DNA of 64,000 nucleotides from NCBI GenBank assembly GCA_015099395.1, contig AP024096.1, forward strand, positions 8,163,485 through 8,227,484. Reading direction: 5' to 3'. Positions 17,270 through 26,107 of this stretch are shown here, piece by piece. Numbering within the stretch: the stretch's first letter is position 1; every line of letters starts with the position of its first letter. The notes beneath the pieces were generated by a model, which saw only the letters and a program-made list of their open reading frames with translations, did no database searches and was not told the origin of the DNA. The DNA comes from Ktedonobacteria bacterium brp13 (GTDB lineage: Bacteria > Chloroflexota > Ktedonobacteria > Ktedonobacterales > Ktedonobacteraceae). The position numbers and the translations under genes are program-made.

Positions 17270-18241
17270 ATGGGTAAAATAGCTTTTCTTTATCCAGGGC
17301 AGGGCTCACAAAAAGTAGGGATGGGTAGCGCTCTACTGAGAGCTCATTCTGAGTTGTTTGAGCGGTATCTAACCCACAGTAATGTCATCGCAGATTTGCC
17401 GATTACGCGCTACTGCCTGGAAGGGCCTATGAGCGTGTTGAGCCAGACAAATGTTGCTCAACCAGCACTGTTCGCATATTCATTGGCCCTGACTGACTAT
17501 GCCCATCAGCTGGGTATATATCCTGATCTGGTGGCTGGACACAGCCTGGGAGAATATACAGCTGCCGTTGTCTCGGGTGCTCTTTCCTTCGAAGACGGAT
17601 TACAGCTTGTCTGCCAGCGAGGAAAATATATGTATCAGATACAAGATCAACAGGTGGGGGCAATGGCGGCTGTTATCGGGCTTCCTACAGAGGTCTTACA
17701 GGATCTCTGTGCTGATATATCGAAGAATAACTATGTAACGGTCACGAACTGGAACACTCATACTCAACTGGTTGTCTCGGGAGTTGAGAGCGGTGTATTA
17801 GAATTGATGGAGGCCGTTCGTTCCTACAAAATCGCACGAGCAGTACGGTTACCAGTAAAGGGAGCCTTCCATTCTCAATTGATGAAGCCTGTACAATCCG
17901 CGCTGAAGCAGGCGATGCAAGACGTAACCTGGAACAATGCATATGTCCCACTTATCGCCAATGTCTCGGGAAAAACACTTACTCGGAGTTATCAGATACA
18001 ACAGGAACTGCTGGATCAGATTGTAAGCCCGGTGCGCTGGGTGACATGTATAGAGACGTTGTTAGATGCGGGTTGTGACACCTTTATCGAGATCGGATCA
18101 TCTCAGGTTCTTACCAGGCTTATGAGCACTATTGCTCCAGACAAAAAATCTTTTGCTGTAGACACGCCAGAAAAAATAGTAGAGTTAGTTGAAATGCTTA
18201 AAGAGGCAGAGGTGCAGCAAGTAGCGGCTGCTATTGCATAG
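17270..18241 (+). CDS. fabD: Malonyl-CoA:ACP transacylase
   Basis: 323 residues. It moves malonyl units from CoA to the acyl carrier protein. The acyltransferase signatures are AFLYPGQGSQKVGMG at the N-terminus, the nucleophile elbow GHSLGEYTAAVVSGAL (Ser about residue 92) and the catalytic His in VKGAFHSQLM (about 201). ATG 17270 is chosen because AAGGAG is 9-10 bases upstream. It opens the block fabD-accD-accA and is followed 118 bases later by accD. Placed beside two type II polyketide synthases, it may serve fatty acid or polyketide ACPs. Confidence 0.93.
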   Translation: MGKIAFLYPGQGSQKVGMGSALLRAHSELFERYLTHSNVIADLPITRYCLEGPMSVLSQTNVAQPALFAYSLALTDYAHQLGIYPDLVAGHSLGEYTAAVVSGALSFEDGLQLVCQRGKYMYQIQDQQVGAMAAVIGLPTEVLQDLCADISKNNYVTVTNWNTHTQLVVSGVESGVLELMEAVRSYKIARAVRLPVKGAFHSQLMKPVQSALKQAMQDVTWNNAYVPLIANVSGKTLTRSYQIQQELLDQIVSPVRWVTCIETLLDAGCDTFIEIGSSQVLTRLMSTIAPDKKSFAVDTPEKIVELVEMLKEAEVQQVAAAIA

Positions 18242-18359
18242 AAACCGTGCATATCGTTTTTATTACTACGTATCCGAAAACTTGCGTGTGCGTAGCACTA
18301 GCGACGCCAGTCGCGTTGGTTTTCGGAATAAGATCTTAGACAGGATAAGGAGAAAGCAA

Positions 18360-19247
18360 ATGACGCAGACTATCGCGAATTCAACGCTGCTAGCCAGCAC
18401 AGAGAAGCGGTATCCAACATTTACTATCCCGGAAAACATTGTTGTAAAGTGCCCAAAGTGCAAAGAAATGCTTTATGAAAGAGATTTCAAGAGAAATTTA
18501 AAGGTCTGCCAAAGGTGTGGTTATCATGGCAGGTTGACAGCCTCTGAGCGTATTGATCTGTTAGTCGACCCTGGAAGCTTTGTTGAATTGGATGCGAATA
18601 TTATATCTGCTGATCCTCTCCATTTTGTGAGCCAATCTCAAGTATATGCAGAGAAATTGGTCAATGAGCAACAGAAAGTTCGCGCGAACGAGGGGGTCAC
18701 CATCGGTTATGCAACGATCGAGCAGATGCCATTAGCCCTGGCTATTATGGATTTCCGCTTCATTGGAGGCAGTATGGGTGCTGCCGTTGGTGAGAAGATT
18801 ACCCGTAGTATTGAACTGGCTATCGATCGTCATATTCCTGTGTTAATTGCCTCTGCATCCGGTGGCGCACGCATGCAAGAGGGTATCTACTCTTTGATGC
18901 AGATGACGAAAACTTCAGCGGCCCTCGCGAAATTGGGCAAAGCTGGACTTCCCTATTATAGTCTTTTGACTGACCCTACAACGGGTGGCGTGACAGCAAG
19001 CTTCGCGATGCTTGGGGATGTCATCATGGCAGAACCTGGCGGTCTTATCTGCTTCGCTGGCCCTCGTGTCATTGAACAATTTATGCATATACGGTTACCA
19101 GAAGGTGCAGTTACTGCAGAGTTTGTTTACCAACATGGTCTGATCGATGCAGTCGTGTCTCGCCATGAGTTGCGTAAGGTTCTGGCGCGTCTTTTACGCT
19201 TTCATGCGCAGCGTGATACGTCGGTCGGTCCCTTTGAACGTGAGTAG
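18360..19247 (+). CDS. accD: Acetyl-CoA carboxylase carboxyltransferase subunit beta
   Basis: 295 residues. It carries the zinc ribbon CPKC...CQRC (residues about 30-52) and the crotonase-like carboxyltransferase core (ALAIMDFRFIGGSMGAAVGEK, SASGGARMQEG, DPTTGGVTASFAMLGD, FAGPRVIEQ). With AccA it transfers the carboxyl group from biotin to acetyl-CoA, making malonyl-CoA. ATG 18360 follows AAGGAG; the frame extends 42 codons upstream into the fabD 3' end without support. accA follows 50 bases later. Confidence 0.94.
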   Translation: MTQTIANSTLLASTEKRYPTFTIPENIVVKCPKCKEMLYERDFKRNLKVCQRCGYHGRLTASERIDLLVDPGSFVELDANIISADPLHFVSQSQVYAEKLVNEQQKVRANEGVTIGYATIEQMPLALAIMDFRFIGGSMGAAVGEKITRSIELAIDRHIPVLIASASGGARMQEGIYSLMQMTKTSAALAKLGKAGLPYYSLLTDPTTGGVTASFAMLGDVIMAEPGGLICFAGPRVIEQFMHIRLPEGAVTAEFVYQHGLIDAVVSRHELRKVLARLLRFHAQRDTSVGPFERE

Positions 19248-19297
19248 TTTTTTAATGGCTGCAGAAGAAGATCTTAGATGAAATAAGGAGCAAAAAG

Positions 19298-20269
19298 ATG
19301 AGTTATGAACTTGATTTTGAGCAGGAATTAGCGGTTGCAGCACAGAATATTCTTGAGTTACAGCGTGAGTGTAATGATGATAAGAGCCTGAGTCAGTTGG
19401 ATGACGCGATTCATGATCTGCAGAGACGGACAAAAGAAATCTATAGCCATCTTACTGCGTGGCAAACAGTACAGGTTGCTCGTCATAAAGACCGTCCTTA
19501 TGCCGCAGATTACCTGGCGTTGATGTGCGATGATTTTCTTGAATTGCATGGTGACCGGGCCTTTGGCGATGATCATGCTATCCTGGCTGGTTTTGGTACA
19601 CTTGCTGGTCGCACAATGATGTTTATCTGTCAGCAGAAAGGCCGCGACACGAAAGAGAAACAATATCATAATTTCGGCATGCCGCATCCTGAAGGATATC
19701 GTAAAGCATACCGCTTGATGAGCACAGCGGAGAAGTTTAAAATTCCTCTGGTCTGTCTGATCGATACTCCTGGAGCTTTTCCCGGCTTAGAGGATGAAGA
19801 ACATGGTCAGTCTGTCGCAATTGCCTCCAACCTGTATCTTATGTCGCAGTTACGCATACCTATCATCTCGGTTGTTATTGGTGAGGGTGGGAGTGGAGGG
19901 GCTCTTGCGCTCAGTGTTGCCGATCGCTTGCTGATGCTCGAATATAGTGTTTACACGGTCGCGGCACCCGAAGCAGCTGCTTCAATTCTCTGGCGTGATA
20001 AATCATATGCACCTGAGGCAGCAGATGCGATGCAAATTAGCGCCCGCGAACTTTTAAAAACGCAGTTGATTGATGAACTGGTGAGTGAACCTGTAGGTGG
20101 AGCGCATCGTAATCATGGGCTGGCTGCCGGCTATCTCAAAGAAGCTCTTCTCAGGCACTTTGATGACCTTAAAAAGCTTTCTCTTGACGAGTTATTAGAG
20201 GGGCGCTATCGCAAATACAGAAACTTTGGTCCCTTTATTCAGGTGGAGGAAGCCGAGGTGTGCGTCTAA
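19298..20269 (+). CDS. accA: Acetyl-CoA carboxylase carboxyltransferase subunit alpha
   Basis: 323 residues, typical length. It starts with LDFEQE-type AccA sequence and contains ICQQKGRDTKEKQYHNFGMP, GYRKAYRLM, LIDTPGAFPGLEDEEHGQS and VIGEGGSGGALALSVADR. It pairs with AccD as the alpha2beta2 carboxyltransferase. The ribosome site AAGGAGCAAAAAG is strong. It ends the first half of the malonyl-CoA block; a strong terminator at 20324-20370 separates it from accC. Confidence 0.94.
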   Translation: MSYELDFEQELAVAAQNILELQRECNDDKSLSQLDDAIHDLQRRTKEIYSHLTAWQTVQVARHKDRPYAADYLALMCDDFLELHGDRAFGDDHAILAGFGTLAGRTMMFICQQKGRDTKEKQYHNFGMPHPEGYRKAYRLMSTAEKFKIPLVCLIDTPGAFPGLEDEEHGQSVAIASNLYLMSQLRIPIISVVIGEGGSGGALALSVADRLLMLEYSVYTVAAPEAAASILWRDKSYAPEAADAMQISARELLKTQLIDELVSEPVGGAHRNHGLAAGYLKEALLRHFDDLKKLSLDELLEGRYRKYRNFGPFIQVEEAEVCV

Positions 20270-20323
20270 GTAAAAGCTACTGTCCTCTCTCTCTTCATTG
20301 CTCAACCCGCCTTGCAACTGGCG

Positions 20324-20370
20324 AAGCCATCCCCTGTGCGTGCATGTGTACTCACAGGGGATGGCTTTTT
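20324..20370 (+). terminator. Strong terminator after accA
   Basis: AAGCCATCCCCTGTG pairs with CACAGGGGATGGCTT, followed by TTTTT; 15-bp stem, 14-base loop. Confidence 0.88.
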
Positions 20371-20519
20371 GTAGTGTAGCTTAAGACTATTTCGTGCTGT
20401 AGTATACACGTTGGTAATTCTCTTGTAACTATATTGCTTACGCTTTCACTATCGCTAGAAGTTGTAGCACTACACGAGAAGGGAGATAGTGAAGACTTTC
20501 CATCTTCATACTACTTATT

Positions 20520-21890
20520 ATGTTTCATACTATCTTGATTGCCAATCGTGGAGAGATCGCCTTACGTATTATTCGTGCATGTCGTGAGATGGGCATACGT
20601 AGCGTCATTGTCTACTCTGATGCTGATAGAGATTCACTTCCCGTGCGCCTGGCTGATGAGAGCATCTGTATTGGCCCGGGACCCAGTAGTAAAAGTTATC
20701 TCCATGTGCCAAATATTCTTAGTGCAGCGATGCTTTCGCATGCGGAGGCGATTCATCCCGGCTATGGGTTTCTCTCAGAGAATATGAGCTTCTCAGAGAT
20801 TTGTGCAGATATGGGGATTGCGTTTATTGGTCCACCCGCGCATGCAATGGCTATCATGGGCGATAAGGTGTCTGCGCGTGCGGCAATGAAGCAAGCTGGT
20901 CTGCCTATGTTGCCTGGAACACCTGTTGTACGAACGCTCTCTGCGGGTCTTGAGGCGATGAAAGAGATCGGTTTCCCTTTGATGCTGAAAGCAGTGGCTG
21001 GTGGTGGCGGACGTGGTATACGCCTGGTGCAGCGACCAGAAGATTTTGAGAGAACATTTTTGCTTGCGCAGAATGAAGCCCGTGAAGCTTTCCGTGACGA
21101 TGGGATTTATTTCGAGCGGTATCTGGCACGCGCTCGCCATATCGAGATCCAAATTTTGGTAGATCACTTTGGGCATGGTGTGCACCTTGGTGAACGGAAC
21201 TGTTCCTGTCAAAGACGGAATCAAAAAGTGCTCGAAGAAGCACCTAGTCCTTTGCTCTCGCCAGAGCTACGCAACGAAATTGGTACAAAGGCGGTGAAAG
21301 CAGTACAAGCCGTTGGCTATCGAAATGCTGGTACCCTGGAGTTTTTGGTAGATGAGCAAAATCGCTATTACTTTATGGAGATGAATACTCGTCTACAAGT
21401 TGAGCACCCGGTAACGGAGCAGGTCACACATCTCGATCTGGTGAAAGAGCAGATACGTATCGCTGCTGGTCTGCCGCTACAATTACAGCAGCAAGACATT
21501 CAGTTTCACGGTCATGTGATCGAATGTCGTATTACAGCCGAAGATGCTGAAGCTGATTTTCGGCCACAGACAGGCACTGTGACCCAATACATCCCACCTG
21601 GAGGACCTGGTGTCCGCGTTGATAGTTATCTCTACACAGGCTATGAGGTGCCACCACATTATGACTCTCTGCTCGCGAAGCTCATTGTCTGGGGGGATAC
21701 CCGGGAGGAAGCGATTGCGAAGGCGAAGAGAGCATTAAATGAGTTTATTATTGAAGGACTTCCGACAACGATACCATTTCTCCAACGGCTGTTAGCACAT
21801 CCTGGCTTCGTTGCTGGTGAGACCTATACACGCTTTATTCAAGAGGAGGCGATCGCTTTGGGCCTGGAGAAAATCGCCAGGGCCGTTTAA
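20520..21890 (+). CDS. accC: Biotin carboxylase of acetyl-CoA carboxylase
   Basis: 456 residues. It carboxylates BCCP-biotin using ATP and bicarbonate. The N-terminus MFHTILIANRGEIALRIIRA is canonical. ATP-grasp motifs are present: MLKAVAGGGGRGIRLV, the HIEIQILVDHFG lysine/His region, LGERNCSCQRRNQKVLEEAPSP and FMEMNTRLQVEHPVTEQVT. Ribosome site is weak. It is 250 bases downstream of accA, beyond a terminator, so it likely has its own promoter and runs into the two BCCP-type genes and the phosphoketolase. Confidence 0.94.
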   Translation: MFHTILIANRGEIALRIIRACREMGIRSVIVYSDADRDSLPVRLADESICIGPGPSSKSYLHVPNILSAAMLSHAEAIHPGYGFLSENMSFSEICADMGIAFIGPPAHAMAIMGDKVSARAAMKQAGLPMLPGTPVVRTLSAGLEAMKEIGFPLMLKAVAGGGGRGIRLVQRPEDFERTFLLAQNEAREAFRDDGIYFERYLARARHIEIQILVDHFGHGVHLGERNCSCQRRNQKVLEEAPSPLLSPELRNEIGTKAVKAVQAVGYRNAGTLEFLVDEQNRYYFMEMNTRLQVEHPVTEQVTHLDLVKEQIRIAAGLPLQLQQQDIQFHGHVIECRITAEDAEADFRPQTGTVTQYIPPGGPGVRVDSYLYTGYEVPPHYDSLLAKLIVWGDTREEAIAKAKRALNEFIIEGLPTTIPFLQRLLAHPGFVAGETYTRFIQEEAIALGLEKIARAV

Positions 21891-21936
21891 ATTGCATATG
21901 CTTGCTTCTGTAACGGATATAAAGGTAGGTAAAGAG

Positions 21937-22440
21937 ATGATTAGTAGCACAGGTTACACGAATCCCATTGCCATTCCAGGCGAGCCTGAGTGCCATACAG
22001 AGGAGTTTCTCACGCTTGCTGAGTTGAAGCATCTTATACAACTGCTCGATCAAAGCGATGTCGCAGAGCTAGAAGTGCGAGCCACTGAAAGTCAAGCGCG
22101 CCTGGTGCTGCGCAAGGCGAAGCCGAAAGAAGATTATGCATTGCAGGAGGAGCACGCTATTGTAGAGGAAGTAGTCGAGGCCAAAGAAGACCTGCACTAT
22201 ACTGTTATCTCTCCTCATGTTGGGACATTTCGCTCAAGTTCTCATGCTCGCGCCGGGAACCAACCCCTGGTTACCATTGGCGAGCATGTAAAACAGGGAC
22301 AACATATGGGTATGATTCAGTCGTTGAATATTCTAAATGAAGTGGAAACCCCGGTCCCAGGAAAGATTATTGAGATTTTAGTGAAAGATGGTCAACCCAT
22401 CGAGTACGGTCAACCATTAATGGTTGTAGAGAAGCAATAG
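21937..22440 (+). CDS. BCCP-like protein lacking the biotinyl lysine
   Basis: 167 residues. The C-terminal 75 residues have the biotinyl/lipoyl hammerhead fold pattern (VISPHVGTFRS, VTIGEHVKQGQHMGMIQS, EVETPVPGKIIEIL, GQPIEYGQPLMVVE). Where true BCCPs have EAMK, this protein has QSLN (about residues 128-131), so the modified Lys is Asn and biotinylation is not possible there. The N-terminal 85 residues resemble the BCCP N-terminal helix region (LAELKHLIQLLDQSDVAELEV). It lies between accC and real accB. A structural or regulatory partner is possible. ATG 21937 is preferred; the earlier ATG 21898 is an alternative. Confidence 0.82.
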   Translation: MISSTGYTNPIAIPGEPECHTEEFLTLAELKHLIQLLDQSDVAELEVRATESQARLVLRKAKPKEDYALQEEHAIVEEVVEAKEDLHYTVISPHVGTFRSSSHARAGNQPLVTIGEHVKQGQHMGMIQSLNILNEVETPVPGKIIEILVKDGQPIEYGQPLMVVEKQ

Positions 22441-22469
22441 TTACTGTAGTGATGAAGGAGAGAGGGACC

Positions 22470-22898
22470 ATGTCCTGGGTAAAACGTGTTGAAGCTGTTC
22501 TGCAAGTGTTGAAAGGGAGCAGTATTGGGGAGATTGAATTGGCAGAGGGGGAGTTCGAATTTACTCTACGGCGTGACCCTGGCACCACCGTTGCGGTGAA
22601 AGCTCAACGCCATGATGGCAAGCAACACTCCATGAGTGTTGAAGGATCCACCAGTCACGCGCTTGGTGTCGATGCTCCGCTTACTGGTGTGTATTATTCA
22701 GCGCCCTCACCGACGTTAGCTCCATTTGTACAAGTCGGAGACGTTCTCAAAGTCGGTCAAACGATTGCACTGATCGAAGCTATGAAAGTGTTTAACGAAA
22801 TACAGGCAGAAGTAGCTGGTCGTGTCGTCGCGATGATTGCACAGAGCGGTGATGTCGTCAAGAAAGGGCAGGTATTGTTTCAGGTTGAGTCAGTGTAA
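22470..22898 (+). CDS. accB: Biotin carboxyl carrier protein
   Basis: 142 residues. It carries biotin between AccC and AccDA. The biotinylation motif IEAMKVFNEIQAEVAG is intact (Lys about residue 107). The thumb region VYYSAPSPTLAPFVQVGD and the N-terminal GEIELAEGEFEFTLRR match AccB. ATG 22470 has AAGGAGAG 7-8 bases upstream. It is 29 bases after the degenerate BCCP gene, suggesting co-translation within one operon. A short hairpin (GGCTGAT/ATCAGCC, 22922-22944) follows. Confidence 0.93.
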   Translation: MSWVKRVEAVLQVLKGSSIGEIELAEGEFEFTLRRDPGTTVAVKAQRHDGKQHSMSVEGSTSHALGVDAPLTGVYYSAPSPTLAPFVQVGDVLKVGQTIALIEAMKVFNEIQAEVAGRVVAMIAQSGDVVKKGQVLFQVESV

Positions 22899-22993
22899 GA
22901 TTTTATTGCGCTAACCAATGCGGCTGATGTCTCTTGTATCAGCCACTCTGTATATTTATCTTGTTCACTATACTTACGAAAGGTGTTATACCC

Positions 22994-25387
22994 ATGGTAC
23001 TTCAACTTTCTGAGGAAGAATCCTCTCGGCAGCTAGCAAGGCAGAAGATGGGAGAGAAAGAAGCTCTCGCTCTCTACCAGCGTGCGACCAATTACCTGGC
23101 TGCTGCTCAGATCTATCTGCAAGATAACGTCCTTCTCAAAGAGCCTCTTCAAGCCAAACACATTAAAGATCGTTTGCTTGGTCACTGGGGTACTTGTCCT
23201 GGCATCAATATGATCTATGCTCATCTTAACCGTCTGATCGTACGTCATAACATCGATATGTTTCTTGTGACAGGTCCAGGTCATGGCGCTCCTGCTAACC
23301 TGGCGAATCTGTATCTGGAAGGTACATTGCAGCAGTTTTATCCTGAACTTACGCTCAATGAAGCAGGACTTGAGCACTTCATTAAACAGTTTTCCTGGCC
23401 GGGAGGTTTTCCTAGCCACTTATATCCTGGCGTTCCTGGAACGATACATGAAGGGGGCGAGCTGGGATATGCATTGGCGACAGCCTTTGGTGCCGCTATG
23501 GATAATCCAGATCTGATTGTAGCGTGTATTGTTGGTGATGGTGAGGCTGAGACTGGTCCAACGGCTGCTGCCTGGCATAGCTATAAGTTCCTAAATCCTG
23601 TCGATTCGGGAGCTGTCTTACCAATATTGCATCTTAATGGTTACAAAATCAGCAATGCCACCATCTATGGGACGATGAGCGATGCTGAGCTCGTTCGCTT
23701 ATTCACTGGCTATGGGTATAAAGTCCGTATTGTTCAGGCGACTCAAGGCGACGCTCGCATGGCACAGGCAATGGAGGATTCGTATCAAGAGATTCACCGT
23801 CTGCAACAGATCGCCCGTGCTGGCAATCCTCTAACTCTTCCGGCATGGCCTATGATTATCTTGCGTTCGCCTAAGGGATGGACAGGTATTAAGACTCTGC
23901 ATGGAAAGCGTATTGAAGGTTCTCATCGCTCTCATCAGGTTCCAGCCAATAATGTGAAGGGAGATCCCCTGGCCCTGGAGGCCGTAGAAAAATGGTTACG
24001 TTCCTATCGACCTGAAGAGCTTTTCGATGAGCAAGGAAGGCCCTCGCCTGTACTGCTCGCGCTAAACCCTCAGGGAGAGAAGCGTATGGGAAGCAATAAG
24101 CATACCTTTGGTGGTCGTATACGGAGAGACCTTGATCTTCCTGATATCCAACAGTGTGCAGTAACGGATCAGAGCCAGGTGAGTAGCAATATTGAACCCG
24201 CAGCTCGTTATCTAGAGCAGGTTATTGCGCACAACCCACAAACGTTCAGAATTTTCAGTCCTGATGAATTAGAGTCGAACCTTTTAGGTGCAGTATTAAA
24301 TTCTACTTCACGTAACTATCAATGGCCAGTCGCAGCCGAACCCAGCGAGTATGTTTCATCGCGCGCCGAGGGGCGTGTCCTGGAAGTGCTGAGTGAGCAT
24401 ATGTGTCAGGCCTGGCTTCAGGGATATATCTTAACGGGTCGGCATGGGCTTTTTCCTTCTTATGAAGCATTTCTCACTATCATCGCTTCGATGATGGATC
24501 AATACGCCAAGTTCCTGAAAATGTCGAGCACCTTGTCCTGGCGGTTGCCCGTAGCCTCTTTGAATTACTTACAGACATCGACGCTGTGGAGACAAGAGCA
24601 TAACGGTTTCTCACACCAGAATCCTGGCTTTATCAATACCATGTTGAATAAAAAGTCGAGTGCCTCACGGGTCTATCTGCCACCGGATGCCAACAGTTTA
24701 CTCTATACGTTGCAGCAATGTTTACAAGATACCGATACTATCAATCTGATCATTGCCGAAAAGCGAGCATTTCCCCAATGGCTTTCACTTCCTGCTGCGA
24801 TTGCGCATTGTCGTGCTGGCTTGTCGGTATGGCGCTGGGCCAGTACTGATGGAGGCATCGACCCTGATGTCGTGTTAGCTGGTATCGGAGACAATCCGAC
24901 TTTAGAAGTGATGGCTGCTGCCCAGATCTTACGGACAGAACTACCGGAGCTGCGTGTGCGTGTTGTCAATGTTGTTGATTTGTTTACGTTAGTGCCTGCT
25001 ACTGAACATCCGCATGGTGTAGATGATACCCTTTTTGAGGGAGTCTTTACTGCTCACTGTCCCATCATCATCAATTTCCATGGCTATCCTTCAGCGGTTA
25101 AGCAGTTGCTTTTTGGTCGAGCTCACTCTGAGCGTTTCTTCATCAATGGATATTGCGAGGAGGGGACAACCACTACGCCGTTTGACATGCAAGTATGCAA
25201 TGGGACCGATCGCTATCATCTCGTCATGCAAGCTGTTCGCCTGGCAGTGGCTTCCGGTCACCAACAGATCGCAGTAAGAATGAGCGAAATCCTGGGTCGC
25301 TACCAGTCTATTCTCACCGAGCATCGTTCATACATTCGTCAATATGGTAAAGATCCAGACTCTATTACTCAATGGAAATGGAATTAA
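22994..25387 (+). CDS. xfp: Xylulose-5-phosphate/fructose-6-phosphate phosphoketolase
   Basis: 797 residues, the normal family length. It is a thiamine-diphosphate enzyme that splits xylulose 5-phosphate (or fructose 6-phosphate) with phosphate to give acetyl phosphate. Signatures: GHWGTCPGINMIYAHLNR, VTGPGHGAPANLANLYLEG, PGTIHEGGELGYAL and the ThDP motif GDGEAETGPTAAAWHSYKFL. Residues ITGRHGLFPSYEAF-type follow in the second half (LTGRHGLFPSYEAF). ATG 22994 is preferred (AAAGGTG upstream). Being right after accCB, it may raise the acetyl supply for malonyl-CoA; this link is inference from position. Confidence 0.94.
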   Translation: MVLQLSEEESSRQLARQKMGEKEALALYQRATNYLAAAQIYLQDNVLLKEPLQAKHIKDRLLGHWGTCPGINMIYAHLNRLIVRHNIDMFLVTGPGHGAPANLANLYLEGTLQQFYPELTLNEAGLEHFIKQFSWPGGFPSHLYPGVPGTIHEGGELGYALATAFGAAMDNPDLIVACIVGDGEAETGPTAAAWHSYKFLNPVDSGAVLPILHLNGYKISNATIYGTMSDAELVRLFTGYGYKVRIVQATQGDARMAQAMEDSYQEIHRLQQIARAGNPLTLPAWPMIILRSPKGWTGIKTLHGKRIEGSHRSHQVPANNVKGDPLALEAVEKWLRSYRPEELFDEQGRPSPVLLALNPQGEKRMGSNKHTFGGRIRRDLDLPDIQQCAVTDQSQVSSNIEPAARYLEQVIAHNPQTFRIFSPDELESNLLGAVLNSTSRNYQWPVAAEPSEYVSSRAEGRVLEVLSEHMCQAWLQGYILTGRHGLFPSYEAFLTIIASMMDQYAKFLKMSSTLSWRLPVASLNYLQTSTLWRQEHNGFSHQNPGFINTMLNKKSSASRVYLPPDANSLLYTLQQCLQDTDTINLIIAEKRAFPQWLSLPAAIAHCRAGLSVWRWASTDGGIDPDVVLAGIGDNPTLEVMAAAQILRTELPELRVRVVNVVDLFTLVPATEHPHGVDDTLFEGVFTAHCPIIINFHGYPSAVKQLLFGRAHSERFFINGYCEEGTTTTPFDMQVCNGTDRYHLVMQAVRLAVASGHQQIAVRMSEILGRYQSILTEHRSYIRQYGKDPDSITQWKWN

Positions 25388-25407
25388 CAGAGTAGCGAAT
25401 TACCACG

Positions 25408-25445
25408 AGCTCCTACAAAAAGTACTTTTGTAGGAGCTTATTTTA
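25408..25445 (+). terminator. Terminator after phosphoketolase gene
   Basis: AGCTCCTACAAAA pairs with TTTTGTAGGAGCT around a GTAC loop, followed by TATTTTATG. Confidence 0.8.
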
Positions 25446-26107
25446 TGATTGGTAATGTATAAAAAGTGATAATCTATAGAAGAGGCGAATACAGATGCAG
25501 ATTACAAAGAGATACCACAATGGATACCTGTTGGCTATTTTCTTTGGCTGGTTCACCGGACATACTAAAGATACAAGAATATAGGGTTTTTAGCATCAAT
25601 GCTCATATATTTTTAGTATCAGTATAGAATAGCGAAAATGTATAAAATAGAATTTGGCACATTGCAACGTCTATTTAGATAGATATAGTATTGCATATAA
25701 CTCCGTACGGCAACAGATAACCTGTATTTGGTAAGGTTAAAAGACGTGTTTAAAAAGAGCTAGAGTAGATAATATCAGAAATAACAGGGGCTGTAAACAC
25801 TTGAATTTAACAGGAAATAGTTTATTATTATAGTGTTCGGCGAGTTAGTTTATGGAATTATACATGTAAATCCTGGCTTTCCTTCGTGCTAACGTGCCTG
25901 TCCTGTATCCCACACCAAATTGCTACAAGTACTTTCTTGCAAATTTTGTGGTAGAGGATAGATATGTGGACATATATTTTTCACGCGAAAGTAGAGGTTG
26001 ATGGAAGATCTCGGTGTTTGAATTATTGAATGTTGACTATTACATTTTGAATAAGTCGCACAGAGATATGTTTAATTATTTGATAAGGCGAAATTAGGAG
26101 CTTATTC
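25446..26107. other. Long AT-rich intergenic region upstream of the large regulator
   Basis: About 660 bp of AT-rich DNA without a supported ORF, RNA gene or phased repeat. Presumably holds the promoter of the gene at 26108. Confidence 0.5.

Noticed and set aside
22922..22944. Hairpin between accB and phosphoketolase as a terminator
   Set aside because: Only a 7-bp stem with no T-run; the genes may well be co-transcribed.
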